Of a stretch of 64,000 nt of DNA, positions 27,462 to 35,982 are shown piece after piece. The stretch spans positions 868,001 to 932,000 of the forward strand of contig NZ_JBGNYA010000001.1 of the NCBI RefSeq assembly GCF_041477585.1, read 5' to 3'. The position numbers were made by a program, and so were the translations under genes. The stretch is from Halobellus sp. MBLA0158. Lineage in GTDB: Archaea > Halobacteriota > Halobacteria > Halobacteriales > Haloferacaceae. The first letter of the stretch is position 1. The number at the start of each line of letters is the position of its first letter. The notes beneath the pieces were generated by a model, which worked only from the letters and a program-made list of their open reading frames with translations, did not search any database and was not told where the DNA came from.

Positions 27462-28316
27462 ATGACCGACGAGCGTCCCGCACGGGCCGGGTGGTTCGCC
27501 GACGTCGACCCCGGCAACGTCGACGCGGCCGCGGCGGCCGTCCGGGAGGGATCGGCCGACCGCCCCCGCGCGTGGCCGAGCGAGGCCGTGGCGGCGGGGT
27601 TCGCGGACGACGAAGACGCGTACTACGACGCGCTCCGGGCGGCGACCCTCCGGGCGACCCGCGAGGCCGTCGCCGAGCGCGAGCGCGCCGACGACCAGCA
27701 GCTGAAACACGCCGTCCGCGCGATGGACGACGTCGAGCGGACCGCGAACGAGCTCGCAGAGCGGCTCGCCGAGTGGGCCGGCTCCGTCGACCGCGACGTC
27801 CCCGCCGGGATCGACGGCGCGCGCGAGGTCGCCGCGTGGTCGCCCGAGACGCCCGCCGAGGAGCGGATCGTCTCACTGGCCGAGCACGTCGTCGACCTCG
27901 ACGCCGAGCGCGCCGAGCTCCGGTCGTTCGTCGAGTCCCACGCGCCGGAGGCGGCGCCGAACCTCGCGGCGATGGCCGGCCCCGTCCTGGCGGCGCGGCT
28001 GATCTCGCTCGCGGGCGGCCTGGAGCCGCTGGCGAAGAAGCCCGCGGGGACGGTGCAGGTGCTCGGCGCCGAGGACGCGCTGTTCGCGCACCTCCGCGGC
28101 CGGGGCTCCTCGCCGAAGCACGGCGTCATCTTCACCCACGAGCACGTCCGCGGGACGCACCCCGAACACCGCGGGTCGGCCGCGCGCGCCTTCGCGGGCA
28201 AGCTCGCGCTCGCGGCGCGGATCGACCACTACTCGGGCGAGTACAAGCAGTCGGTCCACGACGACCTCGAAGACCGGATGGCGACGATCCGCGCGCGGGA
28301 GGGCGGCGATGAGTGA
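27462..28316 (+). CDS. nop5: NOP5/NOP56 family protein of the C/D-box RNP
   Basis: 284 residues, shorter than many archaeal NOP5 proteins. It has a coiled-coil of alternating charge in the first half (RATREAVAERERADDQQLKHAVR), then the Nop domain APNLAAMAGPVLAARLISLAGGLEPLAKKPAGTVQVLGAEDALFAHLRGRGSSPKHGVIFTH. Nop domains bind L7Ae-kink-turn RNA and fibrillarin. Its stop overlaps the flpA start by eight bases (ATGAGTGA), the conserved nop5-flpA operon. Confidence 0.94.
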   Translation: MTDERPARAGWFADVDPGNVDAAAAAVREGSADRPRAWPSEAVAAGFADDEDAYYDALRAATLRATREAVAERERADDQQLKHAVRAMDDVERTANELAERLAEWAGSVDRDVPAGIDGAREVAAWSPETPAEERIVSLAEHVVDLDAERAELRSFVESHAPEAAPNLAAMAGPVLAARLISLAGGLEPLAKKPAGTVQVLGAEDALFAHLRGRGSSPKHGVIFTHEHVRGTHPEHRGSAARAFAGKLALAARIDHYSGEYKQSVHDDLEDRMATIRAREGGDE

Positions 28317-28947
28317 CGCGCTCCCCGACGGCGTCCGTCGGCTGTCGATCGACGGCCGCGAGCGGCTCGCGACGCGCGGCGCCCCGGTCTACGGCGAGCC
28401 GCAGACGGACGAGGGCTGGCGCGCGTGGGACCCCGGCCGCTCGAAGCTCGGCGCGATGCTCGAACTCGGGATGGACCTCGGCCTCGACGGCGGCGAGCGC
28501 GTGCTCTACCTCGGCGCGGCGTCGGGGACGACCGTCTCCCACGTCGCCGACTTCGCGGGCCCGACCTACGCCGTCGAGTTCGCGCCGCGCCCGGCGCGCG
28601 ACCTGGTCGGCGTCGCGGAGGACCGGGACAATCTCTTTCCCCTCCTGAAGGACGCCCGCGAGCCCGAGACGTACGCCCACGTCGTCGAGTCCGACCTCGA
28701 CTGCCTGATCCAGGACGTCGCCACCCGCGGGCAGTCGACCGTCGCCGTCCGGAATCGACAGTTCCTCGCGCCCGACGGGCGGCTGCTCGCGGCGATCAAG
28801 GCGCGGAGCGAGGACGTCCTGGTGGACCCCTCGGAGGTCTTCGGCGACGTCCTCGACGAGCTCAGGGAGGGGTACCGAATCCTGGAGACCGAGCGGCTGG
28901 ACCGCTTCCACGACGACCACCTCGCGGTCGTCGCCGAGCCGAAGTGA
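28309..28947 (+). CDS. flpA: Fibrillarin-like rRNA/tRNA 2'-O-methyltransferase
   Basis: 212 residues. The SAM-binding fold is seen in RVLYLGAASGTTVSHVADFAGPTYAVEFAPRP, the K-D-K-H catalytic set includes the KLGAMLELG lysine and the AIKARSED lysine, and LDCLIQDVA carries the aspartate. The enzyme methylates riboses in rRNA and tRNA, guided by C/D-box RNAs with NOP5 and L7Ae. It directly overlaps nop5. Confidence 0.95.
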   Translation: MSDALPDGVRRLSIDGRERLATRGAPVYGEPQTDEGWRAWDPGRSKLGAMLELGMDLGLDGGERVLYLGAASGTTVSHVADFAGPTYAVEFAPRPARDLVGVAEDRDNLFPLLKDAREPETYAHVVESDLDCLIQDVATRGQSTVAVRNRQFLAPDGRLLAAIKARSEDVLVDPSEVFGDVLDELREGYRILETERLDRFHDDHLAVVAEPK

Positions 28948-29023
28948 CGCGGCGGGGCGAGGCGTCGGCCGGGCGGCCGCCCGCGACGCCGCCGTTTGGC
29001 GAAGCCTTCGCCGGAGCCCGCGA

Positions 29024-29032
29024 CATATTTAG
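29024..29032 (+). promoter_or_regulatory. TATA-like element of gshA
   Basis: CATATTTAG is centred about 29 bases before the ATG at 29057, in a GC-rich gap, as expected for a leaderless haloarchaeal promoter. Confidence 0.5.
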
Positions 29033-29056
29033 TCGGCGGCGCCAAACGACGGCCCG

Positions 29057-30133
29057 ATGGACCTAGGGTCGGCTGACGCCTTCGACCGGATGGGCACGCT
29101 CGGCGTCGAAGAGGAGTTCTACATCGTCGACGAGCGCGGCCGCCCGGTCTCGGGCATCTCTGATCTCGTCTACGACCACCCGCCGACGGGCGTCCTCGAA
29201 GACCGCATCGACCACGAGCTGTTCCAGTTCACGATCGAGACCCAGACGCCGCTGATCGAGGACGTCGGCGCCGCGGGCGCCGTGATCCGCGAGGTCCGCG
29301 AGGCGCTCGTCGACCACGCGGACGCGCACGGCTACCGCATCGCCGCCGCGGGGCTCCACCCGACGGCGGAGTGGTACGAGGAAGACCACGCCACGAAGCC
29401 GCGGTACCAATCCCAACTGAACCGGATCCGGTACCCCCAACACCGGAACATCACCTCGGGACTCCACGTCCACGTCGGCGTCGACGACCCCGAAAAGGCG
29501 ACCTGGATCGCGAACGAGCTCCGGTGGTACCTCCCGCCGGTGCTCGCGCTGTCGGTCAACTCTCCCTTCTGGTGCGGGTACGACACCGGCCTGGCCTCCG
29601 CCCGCGCGAAGATCTTCGAGGCGCTCCCCAACACGGGGATACCGACCCGCTTTTCGGACTTCGAGGCGTACCTCGACTTCGAGCGGCGGATGGTCGAACT
29701 CGGCTCGATCGAGGACCGGGGCGAACTCTGGTACGACGTCCGCCCGCACACCGGCCACGGGACCGTCGAGGTCCGGACGCCGGACGCCCAGACCGACCCC
29801 GCCGCGACGGCCGACTTCGTCGAGTACGTCCACGCGCTCGTGACGGACCTCGCCGCGCGCTACGAGGACGGCGAGTCCGGGACCGACGTCCGCCGGGAGA
29901 TCCTCGATGCCAACAAGTGGCACGCGATGCGCTACGGCTACGACGCCGAGTTCATCACGCGGGACGCCGAAGACACCGTGACCCTCGCGGAGTTCGTCGC
30001 GGCCGAGACCGACCGCCTCGCGACCGACGCGCTCCGCCGCCGGTTCGACGCCGAGAGCGACGCCGCCCGGCAGCGACACCTCGTCGACGAGCGGGGGTTC
30101 GACGCGCTCTGTGAGTCGCTCTGTCTCGATTGA
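29057..30133 (+). CDS. gshA: Glutamate-cysteine ligase, haloarchaeal GshA
   Basis: 358 residues of the carboxylate-amine ligase (GCS2/YbdK) family. It makes gamma-glutamylcysteine, the main low-molecular-weight thiol of haloarchaea, which generally lack glutathione. Visible motifs are [42 protein letters not shown] with metal-binding histidines, [20 protein letters not shown], and [17 protein letters not shown]. See also the glutathione-transferase-like gene at 42.3 kb, which could use this thiol. Confidence 0.92.
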   Translation: MDLGSADAFDRMGTLGVEEEFYIVDERGRPVSGISDLVYDHPPTGVLEDRIDHELFQFTIETQTPLIEDVGAAGAVIREVREALVDHADAHGYRIAAAGLHPTAEWYEEDHATKPRYQSQLNRIRYPQHRNITSGLHVHVGVDDPEKATWIANELRWYLPPVLALSVNSPFWCGYDTGLASARAKIFEALPNTGIPTRFSDFEAYLDFERRMVELGSIEDRGELWYDVRPHTGHGTVEVRTPDAQTDPAATADFVEYVHALVTDLAARYEDGESGTDVRREILDANKWHAMRYGYDAEFITRDAEDTVTLAEFVAAETDRLATDALRRRFDAESDAARQRHLVDERGFDALCESLCLD

Positions 30134-30201
30134 GAGCGGGCGCGAAGACGCCGCGAGAAAGGCTTTTGCCTCACGAGATCTGACCTCACGAGTAGAACAC
30201 G

Positions 30202-30855
30202 ATGTCCTCCGACGATCCACACGACGGCGACGACAGCACCGAGCGCGGAGCGGGCGATTCGGACGCCGAGCCCGAGGAGGGAACCGTCGACGTCGAGGTC
30301 GGCGACGTCGGCGGCGCCGCAGAGGCGGACGCGGACGGCGAGTCCCAGAGCGCGCGCGAGCGACTGGAGGCGGAGGCCGACCGCGCCGTCTCCGAGTTCG
30401 ACGAGGGGATCGTCGACCTCTTGGCGTGGCTGCTCGACACGGAGACCCGCGCCCGGATCTACGTGTACCTCCGGAAGAACCCCCACTCCACGAGCGAGGA
30501 GGTCGCCGACGGGACGGGGCTGTATCCGAGCACCGTCCGCGAGGCGCTGGCGGAGCTCCACGACGAGAGCACGGTATCGCGGCGCAAGCGCGAGAGCGCG
30601 GGCGCCGGCAACAACCCCTACGAGTACACCGCGATCGCGCCGAGCGACCTGGTCCGCAGCGTCGCCGAACAGGTTCAATCGGAGCTGAACACGGTGTTCA
30701 ATCTGGACCGACGGCTCGGCGGGTCCGACGAGGACGGCGGGACCGGCCCGGTCAGCATCACCGTGGGTGAGAGCGACGACGAGCCCGACCATTCGGAGAC
30801 CGACGCCGACGGCGCCGACGACACGGATGACGCCGGCGATGCCGACGAGGCGTAG
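30202..30855 (+). CDS. Winged-helix transcriptional regulator
   Basis: 217 residues. Acidic disordered tails flank the core (about residues 1-60 and 185-217). The core is FDEGIVDLLAWLLDTETRARIYVYLRKN, then a helix-turn-helix TSEEVADGTGLYPSTVREALAELHDESTVSRRKRE, ending in YEYTAIAPSDLVRSV. This is an ArsR/MarR-type winged helix with an attached C-terminal helix. The target genes are unknown. It precedes the GGGP synthase gene by about 75 bases on the same strand. Confidence 0.82.
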   Translation: MSSDDPHDGDDSTERGAGDSDAEPEEGTVDVEVGDVGGAAEADADGESQSARERLEAEADRAVSEFDEGIVDLLAWLLDTETRARIYVYLRKNPHSTSEEVADGTGLYPSTVREALAELHDESTVSRRKRESAGAGNNPYEYTAIAPSDLVRSVAEQVQSELNTVFNLDRRLGGSDEDGGTGPVSITVGESDDEPDHSETDADGADDTDDAGDADEA

Positions 30856-30930
30856 TCCCCAGACCGGCGCTCGACGTCGATCACCGGCCGTTTCGCGTCA
30901 TTTTTAACGCTTCCCGGCGACGTGTCGCTA

Positions 30931-31653
30931 ATGACCGGGCCTTGGACCGAGTGGGACCACGTGCTGAAAGTGGACCCGGACAAAGACCTCGTCGACGGAG
31001 AGACGTTCGAGGACGTCTGCCGGACGGGCACCGACGCCATCGAGATCGGGGGCACCCTCGACATCACGACCCAGAAGATGCAGAACGTCGTCGACGCCTG
31101 CGCGCGCTACGACGTGCCGCTCTACCAGGAGCCCTCGAACCCAGGCGTCGTCATCGAGTCCGAGGACCTCGACGGCTACCTCGTGCCCACCGTGTTCAAC
31201 GCCGACTCCTCCTTTTGGGTCACCGGCGCGCACAAGGAGTGGGTCCGGATCGACGGCCCGCTCGACTGGGACCGCACCACGACCGAAGCCTACATCGTCC
31301 TCAACCCCGAGGCGTCGGTGGCGGAACTCACCGAGGCCGACACCGACCAGAGCGCCGAGGACGTCGCCTCCTTCGCGGCCGTCGCCGAGAAGATGTTCGG
31401 CCAGGAGATCGTCTACATCGAGTACTCGGGGACCTTCGGCGACCCCGAGAAGGTCGCCGCCGCCCGCGACGCCCTGGAGGAGTCGACGCTGTTCTACGGC
31501 GGCGGCATCGGCGACTACGACAGCGCCTACGAGATGGGCAAGCACGCCGACACCATCGTCGTCGGCGATCTCCTCCACGACGAGGGCGTCGACGCCGTCC
31601 GCGAGACCGTCGAAGGTGTGAAGGACGCCCACGCCGAGGCCGTCGTCGAGTAG
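30931..31653 (+). CDS. Geranylgeranylglyceryl phosphate synthase (PcrB-like)
   Basis: About 240 residues. The enzyme makes the first ether bond of archaeal lipids from geranylgeranyl diphosphate and sn-glycerol 1-phosphate. TIM-barrel features are [93 protein letters not shown] and [15 protein letters not shown] with the phosphate-binding glycines. The ATG at 30931 is preferred to the GTG at 30922. A TTTTTAACG run at about 30900 is the likely TATA. Confidence 0.93.
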   Translation: MTGPWTEWDHVLKVDPDKDLVDGETFEDVCRTGTDAIEIGGTLDITTQKMQNVVDACARYDVPLYQEPSNPGVVIESEDLDGYLVPTVFNADSSFWVTGAHKEWVRIDGPLDWDRTTTEAYIVLNPEASVAELTEADTDQSAEDVASFAAVAEKMFGQEIVYIEYSGTFGDPEKVAAARDALEESTLFYGGGIGDYDSAYEMGKHADTIVVGDLLHDEGVDAVRETVEGVKDAHAEAVVE

Positions 31654-31739
31654 CGCATCCTTTCCACTCGGCCAGTCGCGTTCGGCTGAATCAGCCGTCT
31701 GATCCTGCCTGCGTACTGACCGATCTCACACTGCCAAAC

Positions 31740-32078
31740 TCATCCGTCTGTGAGAAAGATTCGGCACTGTTCGGCCATCCGGTCTGTGAACGCTTTTGAG
31801 ATCTTTCCTTGGGGATTCGCCACAGCTCGGTGTTTGATGGTTCCGATAACCCACGGGGAGCAGTACGACGTCTTATCGGGGTCACGCCCTGCCTCCCAGT
31901 CGTCACCCACTTCGTAGTTCGCCGGCAGATCGCTCGTCGTGAGCGCTGCGCAGATGTACTCTTCACCCGGATAGGGCAGATTCTGGGCGGCGAGGACCAA
32001 CCAGAGCCGGGGATTTGAACCCCTTCTAAACGGGTCGGGTGCCCAAAATACATCGCCCTTCTGGTAGGGCTCACTCAC
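31740..32078 (-). CDS. PemK/MazF-like toxin
   Basis: 112 residues. The N-terminus, [17 protein letters not shown], and the strand LWLVLAAQNL followed by YICAALTTSDLP match the PemK/MazF fold, a ribosome-independent mRNA endonuclease in its characterised members. The C-terminal helix is SKAFTDRMAEQCRIFL. The gene overlaps the HTH gene upstream by eight bases, typical of a toxin-antitoxin pair. AT content is higher than its neighbours, suggesting transfer. Activity is inferred. Confidence 0.78.
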   Translation of the reverse strand: MSEPYQKGDVFWAPDPFRRGSNPRLWLVLAAQNLPYPGEEYICAALTTSDLPANYEVGDDWEAGRDPDKTSYCSPWVIGTIKHRAVANPQGKISKAFTDRMAEQCRIFLTDG

Positions 32079-32433
32079 GTTCCTTACGGGGATCGACTGC
32101 GTGTTCCTGCCACTCGTCGTACGCCATCGGCTCGTCTTCGTAGCTCGCGGCGACGTCGTCTGTGTGAGCGGCTGCAGCGTCCAGACTCCGGACGTGATCG
32201 CTCACCCGCCAGTACACCCCTTTGTGATCAACCCGGCCAGTGTCGCGCAGCCGAGTGAGCGTCGGTCCGACTGATCCTTTGTTGATCCCGGTCGCTTCTG
32301 CGATCTCGCTTTGGGTGAACGCTTCCTCAGCGTGAGCTTCGAGGAACGAGAGTATCTCGTATGCGTTCGTCCCCGGCGTCGGGCCATCATCCGACTCCGT
32401 TATCGATTCGAACTGCTCGGCACTGATTGGCAT
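32071..32433 (-). CDS. MarR-like winged-helix protein, probable antitoxin of the PemK/MazF pair
   Basis: 120 residues. The winged helix spans [43 protein letters not shown], followed by the wing [12 protein letters not shown]. The acidic C-terminal tail, [25 protein letters not shown], could wrap the toxin. MazF toxins more often pair with AbrB or MazE folds, so a MarR-like partner is less common. The hexamer TGTATT at 32449-32454 and again at 32458-32463 lies just before the start and may be an operator. Confidence 0.72.
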   Translation of the reverse strand: MPISAEQFESITESDDGPTPGTNAYEILSFLEAHAEEAFTQSEIAEATGINKGSVGPTLTRLRDTGRVDHKGVYWRVSDHVRSLDAAAAHTDDVAASYEDEPMAYDEWQEHAVDPRKERE

Positions 32434-32501
32434 CTCTACTGTACTATTTGTATTGAATGTATTAATTCGTTGGGCTGGCCGATCATTACTCGGTATCCGT
32501 G

Positions 32502-32601
32502 CCGACGAGCGGCCTTCGGCCGCGAGTCGGCGATTCTTTTTGGTCCAGCTTTTTGCAACGAGCGGTGTGCCTTCGGCGCACCCGAGTCAGCAAAAAGGTG
32601 G
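32502..32601. repeat. Two tandem related hairpins upstream of aspS
   Basis: Hairpin 1 (32502-32530) pairs CCGAC with GTCGG and CGGCC with GGCCG around a TTC loop, and is followed by TTTTT. Hairpin 2 (32545-32601) pairs CCAGCTTTTTGC with GCAAAAAGGTGG (11 of 12) and GGTGTGCC with GGCGCACC. Both share the frame CGAGCGG...CCTTCGG...CGAGTC. They sit between the toxin-antitoxin pair and aspS, ending 46 bases before its ATG. They could be leader structures or a small repeat. Confidence 0.6.
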
Positions 32602-32647
32602 GATCGAATCGCCCGTTTTTAAGACCGGCCGGCCGGAAGGACGGTGT

Positions 32648-33952
32648 ATGAACGGCAGAACGTACACGGCCGACGCCGAGCCGGGCGAGACGGTCACCGT
32701 CGCCGGCTGGGTCCACGAGGTCCGCGACCTCGGCGGCATCGCCTTCCTCATCCTCCGCGACAAGTCGGGCAAGATCCAGATCAAGCTCGAAGAGGACTCG
32801 ATGGACGACGAGCTCGTCGAGACCGGTCTCGGCGTGGCGCGCGAGAGCGTCATCACCGTCACCGGATCGGTGAAGGAAGAGCCGCGCGCGCCGACCGACG
32901 TCGAGGTCGTTCCGGAGTCGATCGAGGTGCTCGCCGAGTCCGACACCGAGCTCCCGCTGGACCCCTCCGGGAAGGTCGACGCCGAGCTCTCGACGCGGCT
33001 CGACAACCGGACGCTCGACCTCCGGAAAGAAGAGGTAAAGGCGATCTTCGAGATCCGCTCGGAGATCCTTCGGTCCGTCCGCGACGCCTTCCGCGACCTC
33101 GGCTGCACGGAGATCAACACGCCGAAGATCGTCGCCACCGGGACCGAGGGCGGCACCGAGCTCTTCCCGATCACCTACTTCGGCGAGGAGGCGTTTATGA
33201 ATCAGTCGCCGCAGCTGTTCAAGCAGCTGATGGTCGGCTCCGGCCTCGAACGCGTCTTCGAGATCGGCCCGATATTCCGCGCCGAAGAGCACAACACGCC
33301 GCGACACCTCAACGAGGCGACCTCGATCGACTTCGAGTCCGCCTTCGTCGACCACACCGAGGCGATGGACGCCTGCGAGCACGTCGTCAAGAGCGCCTAC
33401 GAGGGCGTCGCCGAGAACTGCCAGTCGCAGCTCGAAACCCTCGGCCTCGGCGAGGAGTTCGAGGTCCCCGAGGGTGAGTTCCCGCGGCTCACCTACGAGG
33501 AGGCCATCGAGCGCATCAACGCCACGGGCGAACTCGACGAACAGCTCGTGTGGGGCGACGACCTCCCCACCGAGGGCGAGCGCGCGCTCGGCGACGACGT
33601 GGGCTCCCACTACTTCATCACCGACTGGCCCAGCGAGATCAAGCCGTTCTACATCAAGGACCACGACGACGACGAGCAGCTCTCGACGGGCTTCGACATG
33701 ATGCACCCGCGGATGGAGCTTGTCTCCGGCGGCCAGCGTGAGCACCGCTACGACCACCTCGTCGCGGGCTTCGAGCAGCAGGGCCTCGACCCCGACCAGT
33801 TCGAGTACTACACCAAGATGTTCAAGTACGGGATGCCGCCGCACGCCGGCTGGGGCCTCGGCGGCGAGCGCCTCGTGATGACGATGCTCGGCCTGGACAA
33901 CATCCGGGAAGCGGTGCTGTTCCCGCGCGATCGCCAACGTCTGAGCCCGTAG
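32648..33952 (+). CDS. aspS: Aspartyl-tRNA synthetase
   Basis: 434 residues, class II synthetase of the archaeal type. The N-terminal OB-fold anticodon domain includes [26 protein letters not shown]. The catalytic core has motif 2 [20 protein letters not shown] and motif 3 GGERLVM, with [12 protein letters not shown] in between. The C-terminus is the usual [11 protein letters not shown]. The ATG at 32648 lies seven bases before the conserved TYTADAEPG. The last seven residues and the stop are echoed 70 bp downstream (34000-34023). Confidence 0.96.
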   Translation: MNGRTYTADAEPGETVTVAGWVHEVRDLGGIAFLILRDKSGKIQIKLEEDSMDDELVETGLGVARESVITVTGSVKEEPRAPTDVEVVPESIEVLAESDTELPLDPSGKVDAELSTRLDNRTLDLRKEEVKAIFEIRSEILRSVRDAFRDLGCTEINTPKIVATGTEGGTELFPITYFGEEAFMNQSPQLFKQLMVGSGLERVFEIGPIFRAEEHNTPRHLNEATSIDFESAFVDHTEAMDACEHVVKSAYEGVAENCQSQLETLGLGEEFEVPEGEFPRLTYEEAIERINATGELDEQLVWGDDLPTEGERALGDDVGSHYFITDWPSEIKPFYIKDHDDDEQLSTGFDMMHPRMELVSGGQREHRYDHLVAGFEQQGLDPDQFEYYTKMFKYGMPPHAGWGLGGERLVMTMLGLDNIREAVLFPRDRQRLSP

Positions 33953-33999
33953 GCGAAGACTTGGCGAACCAACGAGACGAGCGAATGCGAGTCTCGTCA

Positions 34000-34023
34000 G
34001 ACCGGCAGCGCCTGTCGCCGTAG
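34000..34023 (+). repeat. Second copy of the aspS C-terminal codons
   Basis: The 24 bases at 34000-34023 translate as DRQRLSP plus a TAG stop, identical in protein to the true end of aspS at 33929-33952. The nucleotides agree at only 17 of 24 positions and every difference is synonymous. The frame continues upstream as V-S-S, without further aspS similarity. The copy is best read as the relic of a second, diverged aspS 3' end left by recombination or integration. Confidence 0.8.
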
Positions 34024-34055
34024 GCGACGGCGCAACTACGAGTGCGGGAGTTCCT

Positions 34056-34640
34056 TCAGATACTACCGTCGTGATCTCTTGCGGCCTCGTCGATGAGAGA
34101 GAACGCCGTGTCTCGAAGCTCTCCGGTCAGGTGTAGCCCTTCGGAGTCGAGCGCTCGTACTATCGACTTGGCTTCGTCGGCGCCGATTCCCTCGCGGACG
34201 GCGCGTATCACGACTCCCAGCGTTCCCGTTACCGTCGCATCGAGCCCGTCGGCGACGGTTCTGACTCGGCGATCGTCGGAGACCACGCCGATCTCCCGTC
34301 CGCGGTCTCGTGCTCGGAGGACGTTCGCGATCAGTTCAACGTCGCCGTTTCGGTCTTCCTCCCCGAGAAGGTCAGCGGCGGGTGTCACGTAGCGCTCCGG
34401 AATCGCCCGCTGGAAACGGATCCGAACGACGTCGTCGAAACGACTGTTCTCGGATCTGTCACGGCCGCCTTCGTCCCCCTCGCCGAGTACCTGATCCACT
34501 CGGTATCGCGCTGGCTCGGTCGTCACCTCGTCGACGACCCGCGGAGTCGTGACGAGCGGGCCGTCGAGAGCCCCGAGGAGTCCGAGTTCACCGACGCTCC
34601 CTAGGGCAATGAGCGTCGTCGCGTCCAGATACGTCTCCAT
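34056..34640 (-). CDS. PIN-domain-like protein, probable toxin
   Basis: 194 residues. METYLDATTLIALGSVGELGLLGALDGPLVTTPRVVDEV is the typical PIN-domain start with D6 as the first metal ligand, and the acidic pair in VVDEV and the aspartates in GVVSDDRRVRTVAD are the others. A charged insertion (GEGDEGGRDRSENSRFDD) lies between the first and second halves. PIN domains are Mg2+-dependent RNases in VapBC systems. Its ATG follows directly on the TAG of the UPF0175 gene, as in a toxin-antitoxin operon. Confidence 0.75.
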   Translation of the reverse strand: METYLDATTLIALGSVGELGLLGALDGPLVTTPRVVDEVTTEPARYRVDQVLGEGDEGGRDRSENSRFDDVVRIRFQRAIPERYVTPAADLLGEEDRNGDVELIANVLRARDRGREIGVVSDDRRVRTVADGLDATVTGTLGVVIRAVREGIGADEAKSIVRALDSEGLHLTGELRDTAFSLIDEAARDHDGSI

Positions 34641-34943
34641 CTACAGCTCGGTCGCGCTCTCGGCATCGCGTTCGACGTCCTCCGGACGCAACTGCGTCGT
34701 CAGATTTCGCTCCCGCGCGATCTCCAGCCACTCCGCGAGCGAGACGCCGGCCAGGCGCGCGGCCTCGTTGACGGACACCGCCCCGGACTGATACCGCTCG
34801 GCCGCGATGCGGACGCGGATCGACCTGAGCCCCTCGTCGAGGGCCTTCCGGATCGTCGTGCTCTTGTCTTCGTCCAGTAGATCGGCCACTTCCTCCAGTT
34901 CTTCCCGTTCGTCGTCCGGGATCCGAGCGCTGATCGAGGGCAC
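34641..34943 (-). CDS. UPF0175 family protein, probable antitoxin
   Basis: 100 residues from a GTG at 34943. The N-terminal half is ribbon-helix-helix-like (SISARIPDDEREELEEVADLLDEDKSTTIRKALDEGL), then UPF0175 features AAERYQSGAVSVNEAARLAGVSLAEWLEIARE. UPF0175 proteins are usually encoded next to PIN-domain toxins and act as repressors and antidotes. Two 9-bp direct repeats just upstream support autoregulation. Confidence 0.8.
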   Translation of the reverse strand: MPSISARIPDDEREELEEVADLLDEDKSTTIRKALDEGLRSIRVRIAAERYQSGAVSVNEAARLAGVSLAEWLEIARERNLTTQLRPEDVERDAESATEL

Positions 34944-34946
34944 GTA

Positions 34947-34965
34947 TACAACGTACTACAACGTA
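34947..34965 (-). promoter_or_regulatory. Direct-repeat operator candidate for the UPF0175/PIN operon
   Basis: TACAACGTA occurs at 34947-34955 and again at 34957-34965, ten bases apart (one helical turn), directly upstream of the GTG at 34943. Antitoxins of the ribbon-helix-helix class bind such repeats to repress their own operon. Confidence 0.5.
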
Positions 34966-35055
34966 TTCGTATTTCAACTTACGGGCGCGCGGCGTCCCGT
35001 CGCCATCCCGTTGAAACCGCGCCCGATTTAACGCGGCCCGCGCAATCGACACGCG

Positions 35056-35922
35056 ATGACAGACGAGGCGACGGCGTTCGTGCCCGGCCACATCACCGGC
35101 TTCTTCAGCGCCCACCCCGCTGACGACCCGTCGGCCGCGGGCTCGCGCGGCGCCGGGATCACGCTGTCGCACGGCGTCGACGTCCGGGTCCGGCGCGGCG
35201 ACGCCCGTGACGATCACGACGAGTCCGGGCCTGCGGTCGCGCTCAACGGCGACGCCGTCGAAATCGACGCCGTCGGCGCCGTCCTCCGCGAACTGGACGC
35301 GACCGATGCCGTCGTGACCGCCGAGACGCCGCTCCCGCTCGGTGCGGGCTTCGGCGTCTCCGGCGCGCTCGCGCTCGGGACCGCCTACGCCGTCAACGCG
35401 GTCTACGACGCCCGACAGACCGAGAACGGTCTGGTGGGGATCGCCCACCGCGCCGAGGTCGAGGCGGGCACCGGCCTCGGCGACGTGGTCGCGCAGGCCC
35501 GCGGGGGACTCCCGATCCGCCTCGATCCCGGCGGACCCGACCACGGCCGACTCGACGGCGTCCCGGCCAGCCCGCGCGTCGAGTACGTCACCTTCGGCTC
35601 GGTCTCGACCGAGGCCGTGCTCTCCGGCGACACGGACGCGCTCACCGCCGCGGGCGAGCGTGCGCTCGCGGATCTCCGGGAGGATCCCACGACCGAGCGC
35701 TTCGTCGCGCTCTCGCGACGCTTCGCCAGCGAGGCGGACCTCCTCACCGACCGCGTCGCCGAGGCCGTCGCGGACGTCCGGGACGCGGGCGGCGACGCCG
35801 CGATGGCGATGCTCGGCGACACGGTCTTCGCCTTCGGCGACGGCCTCTCGGCGGCCGGCTACGACCCCGCCGTCTGCTCGGTCCACGCCGCCGGCGCCAC
35901 GCTGCGGTCCGAGTCGGACTGA
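35056..35922 (+). CDS. Pantoate kinase
   Basis: 288 residues of the GHMP kinase superfamily. It phosphorylates pantoate to 4-phosphopantoate, the archaeal route to CoA. Features are AFVPGHITGFFSAHPADDP, the glycine-rich loop TPLPLGAGFGVSGALALGTAYAV, and VEAGTGLGDVVAQARGGLPIRLDPG. The phosphopantothenate synthetase gene follows after 60 bases, the expected partner, which secures the call over other GHMP kinases. Confidence 0.92.
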   Translation: MTDEATAFVPGHITGFFSAHPADDPSAAGSRGAGITLSHGVDVRVRRGDARDDHDESGPAVALNGDAVEIDAVGAVLRELDATDAVVTAETPLPLGAGFGVSGALALGTAYAVNAVYDARQTENGLVGIAHRAEVEAGTGLGDVVAQARGGLPIRLDPGGPDHGRLDGVPASPRVEYVTFGSVSTEAVLSGDTDALTAAGERALADLREDPTTERFVALSRRFASEADLLTDRVAEAVADVRDAGGDAAMAMLGDTVFAFGDGLSAAGYDPAVCSVHAAGATLRSESD

Positions 35923-35982
35923 CGGCTCACCGGACCCCGACGAACCGTCCCGCTTTTCCCGTCACCTCCCGATTCCGGGCGT

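Noticed and set aside
32531-32541. Hairpin plus T-tract as terminator of the toxin-antitoxin operon
   Set aside because: The T-tract follows the hairpin on the plus strand, while the toxin-antitoxin operon is transcribed on the minus strand, leftward and away from this site.
34056-34640. PIN-like protein as a truncated gene because of its low-complexity insertion
   Set aside because: The acidic ligands on both sides of the insertion are present and the length is reasonable; insertions of charged residues are common in haloarchaea.
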